Assembly (NCBI GenBank): GCA_016297805.1
Contig: JAEDFX010000076.1
Span: 1 to 11,820 of the forward strand
Direction: 5' to 3'
Origin: Treponema sp.
GTDB lineage: Bacteria; Spirochaetota; Spirochaetia; Treponematales; Treponemataceae
DNA length: 11,820 nt
The notes beneath the pieces were generated by a model. It was not told where the DNA came from. It ran no database searches and was given only the letters and a program-made list of their open reading frames with translations. This document shows positions 8,296 to 11,820 of the stretch, piece after piece. The translations under genes and the position numbers were made by a program. Within the stretch, counting starts at the first letter, position 1. Every line of letters starts with the position of its first letter.

Positions 8296-9934
8296 AATTA
8301 AAAAATGTTTTTGGTTAATTGCAGGCGTACTGTTTGCAATCAGTGCAGGTTGGACTCAGGAGCTTCATGAAGGTCTGGAGCCTGAGCTGGAAATGCAACT
8401 GAAAGAATCAGAAGAGGCAGAAGAAAAAGCTTCACAGCCAGATGAGCTTCAGAAAAACTTTGTCATTATTGAACCTTTCAGAGTTCATGAATTAAATCCT
8501 CAGATTACACAGTATTCTTCAGATTCTCAAATTCTCTGTGGATTGTATGAAGGCTTGTTCTCATATCATCCAGTAACTCTTGAACCACAATATGCTATTG
8601 CAACTGGATACAAAATTTCCCGTGATAAAAAAAGATGGACAATTACTTTGCGGCCTGAAGCTTGTTTTAGCAACGGTGAATCTATTACTGCAGCCAGCGT
8701 AAGAGATTCCTGGCTGCAGCTTCTATCAACTCCAAATGCACCTTATGCATCACTTTTAGATATTATTCGTGGAGCAGAAGCTTATCGGACAGGTTCAGGT
8801 ACAATGGAAGATGTGGGAATTTATGCTGTGGATGAACATACACTTTCAATTTATCTAAATAAGCCGGCAAATTATTTACCAAAGGTTTTGTGTCATTCCG
8901 CCTTTGCTGTAATTCACCGGAATCCTACAGTATACAGCGGGCCATTTACTTTGGAAGATTATGATGAAGTAATATATATATTGAAGAAAAACCCTAAATA
9001 TTGGGATGCAGAAAATGTGAAGCTTCAGCAGATTACCTTTATTCAGAGTGAAGATAAAGAAGCTAATACTTATGTTTATAATATTGGACAGGCAGATTGG
9101 ATTACTTCTTCCGTAGAAACTGAAAAAATTCTTGATAGTGGAGCTCTTCAGTTTAATACAGAATTTGCAACTTCTTATTATTTCTTTAAAAACTCTGCAG
9201 CTAAGCCTTCCAGAAATCCTTCGGTTTGGGATTATCCAGAATTCCGTTCTGCGGTGCTGGAGGCTTTTCCTTGGGAAGAGGTGCGTGGAGCTGCAATGGT
9301 GCCTGCTACAACCTTTGTTTATCCTTTGCAGGGATATCCTCAGATTGAAGGATTTTCTTATACAGATCAAATAGAAGCAAGTTTGAAAATGAAGGATGCT
9401 CGGGAGAAGTATGGAATTCCTGCAGAACAGATTTTACCTTTGACTTTTGCAGTTTCGGAATACACATTAGCTGATGATAAGCTGGATGCCATAAAAACTG
9501 CACTGGAACCTTTGGGAATAGACTTTATTGTTCAGAAGTGTCCGTCTAATTATTATCTTGCCAGCGTTACTGGTTCTGAAGCAGACTTGTTTGCCTACAC
9601 ATGGATTGGAGATTTTGCCGATCCTCTTGCATTTCTTGAACTTTTTCATGGTGATTCAACTTTGAATGATTCTGGCTGGAAGAGTGCGGAATATGACCGT
9701 TTGCTGGATGAAGCAGCAATGGTTTCTGATAAGGAACGACCGGAATTATTGGGCAAGGCAGAAGAAATTTTGCTGGAAAGCGGAATGGTTTTGCCGATTT
9801 ATCATCCAGTATGTTTTAATTTGATTGACCTGAAGGAAGTCGGCGGCTGGTCAACTAATGCATTTGATATTCATCCATTAAAATATTTGTTCAAAAAACA
9901 GCAGCCAGTGAATGCACTAATAGTAAAAAAATAA
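8288..9934 (+). CDS. Family 5 extracytoplasmic solute-binding protein (OppA/DppA-like)
   Basis: This 548-residue protein is expected in the periplasm, binding peptides or a similar ligand. The start is set at the ATG at 8288 because it opens a typical signal peptide: MNKIKKC, a hydrophobic core (8-20), and probable cleavage after ISA or shortly beyond. A longer in-frame reading from 8225 would bury that signal. No lipobox is present; the single Cys at residue 7 is too early. After an acidic spacer (24-55), the SBP_bac_5 domain covers about 57-535, with QILCGLYEGLF (81-91), RWTITLRPEACFSNGESITA (117-135), SGPFTLEDY (217-225), KKNPKYWD (233-240), and the C-terminal block WIGDFADPLAFLELFHG (439-455) to W464 and YDRLLDEA (469-476). 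The start overlaps the preceding gene by 8 bases. No ABC permease or ATPase gene is nearby, so it may serve a distant transporter or act as a sensor subunit for the cyclase operon; the latter is inference. Confidence 0.92.
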   Translation: MNKIKKCFWLIAGVLFAISAGWTQELHEGLEPELEMQLKESEEAEEKASQPDELQKNFVIIEPFRVHELNPQITQYSSDSQILCGLYEGLFSYHPVTLEPQYAIATGYKISRDKKRWTITLRPEACFSNGESITAASVRDSWLQLLSTPNAPYASLLDIIRGAEAYRTGSGTMEDVGIYAVDEHTLSIYLNKPANYLPKVLCHSAFAVIHRNPTVYSGPFTLEDYDEVIYILKKNPKYWDAENVKLQQITFIQSEDKEANTYVYNIGQADWITSSVETEKILDSGALQFNTEFATSYYFFKNSAAKPSRNPSVWDYPEFRSAVLEAFPWEEVRGAAMVPATTFVYPLQGYPQIEGFSYTDQIEASLKMKDAREKYGIPAEQILPLTFAVSEYTLADDKLDAIKTALEPLGIDFIVQKCPSNYYLASVTGSEADLFAYTWIGDFADPLAFLELFHGDSTLNDSGWKSAEYDRLLDEAAMVSDKERPELLGKAEEILLESGMVLPIYHPVCFNLIDLKEVGGWSTNAFDIHPLKYLFKKQQPVNALIVKK

Positions 9935-9947
9935 CTTTTGTACACAC

Positions 9948-10023
9948 TGGAACACTGATGTCAGTCTTTAATGTATCACTGGAGCAGTGATACATTAAAG
10001 ACTGACATCAGTGTTCCATTTTT
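9948..10023 (+). terminator. 34-bp perfect hairpin with 3-base loop, terminator of the cyclase operon
   Basis: The arms 9948-9981 and 9985-10018 are exact reverse complements around the loop GAG, followed at once by TTTTT (10019-10023) and then CTT. It starts 13 bases after the stop of the solute-binding gene and lies before the ackA promoter, which is the right place for an intrinsic terminator. The stem is far longer than terminators normally need. It contains TAAAGACTGACATCA (9996-10010, and inverted at 9956-9970) and TGTATCAC (9972-9979, and inverted at 9987-9994), both shared with the 651-698 hairpin. Confidence 0.8.
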
Positions 10024-10054
10024 CTTCGATTTTGCTTACTTTTTCACCAGCTAA

Positions 10055-10083
10055 TTGAAAAACTGAAAAAATAATCATATAAT
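10055..10083 (+). promoter_or_regulatory. Strong sigma70 promoter of ackA
   Basis: TTGAAA (10055-10060) and TATAAT (10078-10083) are spaced by exactly 17 bases. Transcription would start near 10090, about 65 bases before the ackA ATG. The near-consensus match fits strong constitutive expression of a central fermentation enzyme. Confidence 0.75.
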
Positions 10084-10094
10084 TACAGCCTACG

Positions 10095-10130
10095 CCCGCA
10101 TTTCGCTGAGAATACAGACGCAACTGCGGG
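10095..10130 (+). promoter_or_regulatory. Small stem in the ackA leader
   Basis: CCCGCA (10095-10100) and TGCGGG (10125-10130) are complementary with a 24-base loop, within the predicted 5' leader. A GC-rich stem in this AT-rich leader may stabilise the mRNA or act in regulation. It ends 11 bases before the ribosome binding site AAAGGA (10142-10147) and does not cover it. I do not recognise it as a known riboswitch. Confidence 0.4.
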
Positions 10131-10155
10131 TAATTTATTTTAAAGGATTAAGCAA

Positions 10156-11496
10156 ATGGTTATTTTAACTTTGAACTGTGGTTCATCATCTGCAAAGTAT
10201 CAGGTTTACGATTGGGATAACAAAGAAGTAATGGCAAACGGTGTTGTAGAACGCATCGGTATTGAAGGTTCTTGCATTACTCACAAAGCTAAAGGACAGA
10301 AAACAGAAATTGAATCTCCATGTCCTACACACAAAGAAGCAATTGAATTAATCATTAAAGAAATTACTGATCCAGAAGTTGGTGTTATTAAATCTATGGA
10401 TGAAATTGGAGCTGTAGGTCACCGTGTACTTCATGGTGGTGAAAAGTTCACAAAATCAGTTCTTATTACTCCAGAAGTTTTGGACGGATTCCGTGAAGTA
10501 ATCGACCTTGGTCCACTCCACATGCCAGCTAACATTATGGGTATTGAAGCTGCTCAGAAGGTTATGCCAAATGTTCCACATGCTGCAGTTATGGATACTG
10601 CATGGCACCAGACAATGCCAGAAGAAACATTCATGTATGCAATTCCACGTGAATGGTATGAAAAATACGGTGCTCGCCGTTATGGTTTCCACGGAACATC
10701 TTTCCTTTATACAGCAAAACGTGCTGCAGTTCTTCTTGGAAAAGATCCAAAAGATTGTAACATCATTATCTGTCACGTTGGTAACGGTTCTTCTATGTGT
10801 GCTGTAAAAGGTGGCGTTTGTTACGATACAACAATGGGTATTACACCACTTGAAGGTCTTGTAATGGGAACTCGTTCTGGTGATTTGGACCCAGCTCTTC
10901 CATTCTATATTATGCGCAAAACTGGCATGACAGCTGATGAAATGGATACAGCATTGAACAAGAAATCAGGATGTCTTGGTATTACAACAAAATACTCTGA
11001 CCGCCGCGATATCGAAATTGATGCAGGAAAAGGCGACAAACTTTGCCAGCTTTCTATTGAAATGGAAGCTCTCCGTATCAAAAAATACATCGGTGCTTTC
11101 GCTGCAGAACTTGGCCGTGTAGATGCTATCGTTTGGACTGCAGGTGTTGGTGAACGTGGTCCAATCACTCGTCTTAAGGCATGTTCAGGTCTTGAAAACT
11201 TTGGTATCAAGATTGATGCACAGCGCAACGAATGGTCATTCACAGGTAATGCCGAAACTTACATCCACGCTGATGATTCAAAAACAAAGATTTTCGTAAT
11301 CCCAACTGATGAAGAATTGGTTATGACAGAAGATGCTTACGCTTTGATGAAAGGTACATACGATGTTCATACAAACTTCAAATATTCTTTCCAGGATAAG
11401 AACTACGTAAACAAAGCTCGTGAAGAAGGTTTGAAAGGCGACTTGGTTAAGAGACCAAATATCGCAAAAATCCTTGCTCGCGATTTGATTAAATAA
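10156..11496 (+). CDS. ackA: Acetate kinase
   Basis: This 446-residue cytoplasmic enzyme interconverts acetyl-phosphate plus ADP with acetate plus ATP, the ATP-yielding last step of acetate fermentation. All ASKHA-fold signatures are visible: N7 in LNCGSSSAKYQVYD (nucleotide-binding loop), R90 (GHRVLHGG), catalytic D147 (MDTAWH), H179 (GFHGTS), N210 (VGNGSS), R240 (MGTRSGDLDP), the adenine-site TAGVGERGP (328-336), and the metal-site TDEE (384-387). The catalytic set is intact. The protein runs about 45 residues past the usual end near 400; the tail (about 401-446) is basic and aromatic-rich (NFKYSFQDKNYV, VKRPNIAKIL). The start ATG has AAAGGA 8 bases upstream. The gene is monocistronic, with its own promoter and a terminator at 11530-11592. 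No phosphotransacetylase gene lies beside it. Codon choice (GGT, CGT, GTT) looks optimised for high expression. Confidence 0.97.
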   Translation: MVILTLNCGSSSAKYQVYDWDNKEVMANGVVERIGIEGSCITHKAKGQKTEIESPCPTHKEAIELIIKEITDPEVGVIKSMDEIGAVGHRVLHGGEKFTKSVLITPEVLDGFREVIDLGPLHMPANIMGIEAAQKVMPNVPHAAVMDTAWHQTMPEETFMYAIPREWYEKYGARRYGFHGTSFLYTAKRAAVLLGKDPKDCNIIICHVGNGSSMCAVKGGVCYDTTMGITPLEGLVMGTRSGDLDPALPFYIMRKTGMTADEMDTALNKKSGCLGITTKYSDRRDIEIDAGKGDKLCQLSIEMEALRIKKYIGAFAAELGRVDAIVWTAGVGERGPITRLKACSGLENFGIKIDAQRNEWSFTGNAETYIHADDSKTKIFVIPTDEELVMTEDAYALMKGTYDVHTNFKYSFQDKNYVNKAREEGLKGDLVKRPNIAKILARDLIK

Positions 11497-11529
11497 TTTC
11501 CCGCCTTTAGATATATTTCTCGAAAGGTC

Positions 11530-11592
11530 CTTCGACAGGTTCAGAAACCATTCAGATAAAACGGTTGCTGAGCTTGTCGAAGCATTTTTTTT
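11530..11592 (+). terminator. Terminator of ackA built from a CTTCGACAGGTTCAG-type inverted repeat
   Basis: The arms 11530-11549 and 11563-11582 pair over 20 positions with three mismatches (perfect CTTCGACA/TGTCGAAG at the base) around a 13-base loop. Eight T's (11585-11592) follow two bases after the stem, so it is a good intrinsic terminator. The CTTCGACAGG-TCAG core resembles inverted repeats that I recall as widespread in unrelated bacterial genomes, so this may be a domesticated copy of a dispersed repeat. Confidence 0.8.
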
Positions 11593-11610
11593 CAAAAATA
11601 CCGTTGTTAA

Positions 11611-11736
11611 TGTATATATAATTTCTTCCAGAATAAGCCAGATGTTAGACTGATAGAATCAAAATTTGCCGTGCAGAAATCGCTGGAAAAGACAGAAATA
11701 CTTCATAAAAGCCTCATGCAAGAGTATTTTGGGTAA
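11611..11736 (+). pseudogene. Relic of a type I restriction specificity subunit (HsdS-like) C-terminus
   Basis: Between an in-frame TAA at 11608-11610 and a TAA at 11734-11736 there are 41 open codons with no start codon before the end of the recognisable part. The peptide ends KSLEKTEILHKSLMQEYFG, which looks like the last coiled-coil helix of HsdS proteins (typically LEK-E-L-KSL-Q-FG). No upstream HsdS domain, HsdM or HsdR is present: ackA and its terminator come directly before. The most likely reading is the 3' stub left by loss or replacement of an HsdS gene. A chance resemblance of a short helix is possible. Confidence 0.45.
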
Positions 11737-11741
11737 ATTAT

Positions 11742-11771
11742 ATGCGAAAACTTAAAGTTTTATGCTATAAT
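11742..11771 (+). promoter_or_regulatory. Promoter for the gene at the right edge
   Basis: TATAAT at 11766-11771 is preceded by TG one base upstream (TGCTATAAT), forming an extended -10 element. A weak -35 (ATGCGA, 11742-11747) lies 18 bases upstream. Transcription would begin near 11778, which overlaps the ribosome binding site, so the leader would be only about 10 bases. Confidence 0.5.
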
Positions 11772-11788
11772 AAAGCCGAGGTAAGAAT

Positions 11789-11820
11789 ATGCCTGAACTT
11801 AAAAGATTTGATGGAATTGT
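11789..11820 (+). CDS. 5' end of a probable DUF4160 family protein (cut by the window edge)
   Basis: The ATG at 11789 has GAGG (11778-11781) as ribosome binding site with 7-base spacing, and opens MPELKRFDGI before the window ends. DUF4160 proteins commonly begin MPEI-RF-GI, and are small proteins of unknown role often paired with a DUF2442 gene in a toxin-antitoxin-like arrangement. With only ten codons this is a suggestion. A competing frame from the ATG at 11742 (MRKLKVLCYNKAE) is also open to the edge but has a poorer ribosome binding site. Confidence 0.45.
   Translation, partial: MPELKRFDGI

Noticed and set aside
8288..8360. Lipoprotein signal in the solute-binding protein
   Set aside because: The only Cys in the signal region is residue 7, before the hydrophobic core, so no lipobox is possible.
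8876..9370. Minus-strand open frame of 164 codons inside the solute-binding gene
   Set aside because: It has no family resemblance, is rich in Cys, Ile and Arg as antisense shadows are, and lies wholly within a well-supported gene.
10090..10155. Riboswitch in the ackA leader (a CTGAGA word recalled the TPP aptamer)
   Set aside because: The other conserved TPP-riboswitch segments are absent and the leader is too short.
10905..11595. Minus-strand open frames across the end of ackA
   Set aside because: They are antisense shadows of strongly conserved acetate kinase codons; one also runs through the terminator hairpin.
11742..11820. Gene starting at the ATG at 11742
   Set aside because: The ribosome binding site is poor and it overlaps the promoter of the better-supported start at 11789; it cannot be excluded within this window.

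Overview
The window looks like chromosome from a host-associated (gut or rumen type) Treponema or a close spirochaete. That assignment is inference. It rests on AT-rich genes with sigma70-like TTG-N17-TATAAT promoters, on large helical proteins of unrecognised family beside a membrane-bound class III nucleotidyl cyclase, and on an acetate kinase with a long C-terminal tail. No rRNA, tRNA, CRISPR array, insertion sequence or replication origin was seen.

Layout. (1) Bases 1-624 hold the 3' end of an unrecognised gene. Its visible part begins with four in-frame acidic repeats of 17-18 residues and ends in a helical domain. (2) A perfect 20-bp-stem hairpin separates it from a convergent minus-strand pair, murJ (lipid II flippase) followed 11 bases later by an M24 metallopeptidase. 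(3) A 103-base divergent intergenic region carries two interlocked promoters. The leftward one would give murJ a leaderless or nearly leaderless mRNA. The rightward one drives (4) a tight four-gene operon at 3633-9934: a two-TM class III cyclase, a single-TM coiled-coil protein, a soluble helical protein, and a family 5 (OppA-like) solute-binding protein with a signal peptide but no permease genes. Three of the four junctions are overlaps or a 26-base gap, so these products are probably made together. A periplasmic sensor coupled to cyclic-nucleotide synthesis is the most interesting system-level reading here. (5) A 34-bp perfect hairpin ends the operon. It is built from the same sequence words as the first hairpin, but with one word inverted. 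(6) ackA (acetate kinase) has its own strong promoter and a structured leader. (7) After ackA come a terminator made from a CTTCGACAGGTTCAG-type inverted repeat, a 41-codon relic resembling the C-terminus of a type I restriction specificity subunit, and a promoter plus the first ten codons of a probable DUF4160 gene. This right edge looks like accessory DNA abutting a housekeeping region.

How the genes fit together. murJ and the peptidase are housekeeping genes of envelope synthesis and peptide turnover. ackA provides substrate-level ATP from acetyl-phosphate. The cyclase operon is the lineage-specific part: one sensor-cyclase, two structural proteins of unknown role, and a peptide-binding-like periplasmic protein.
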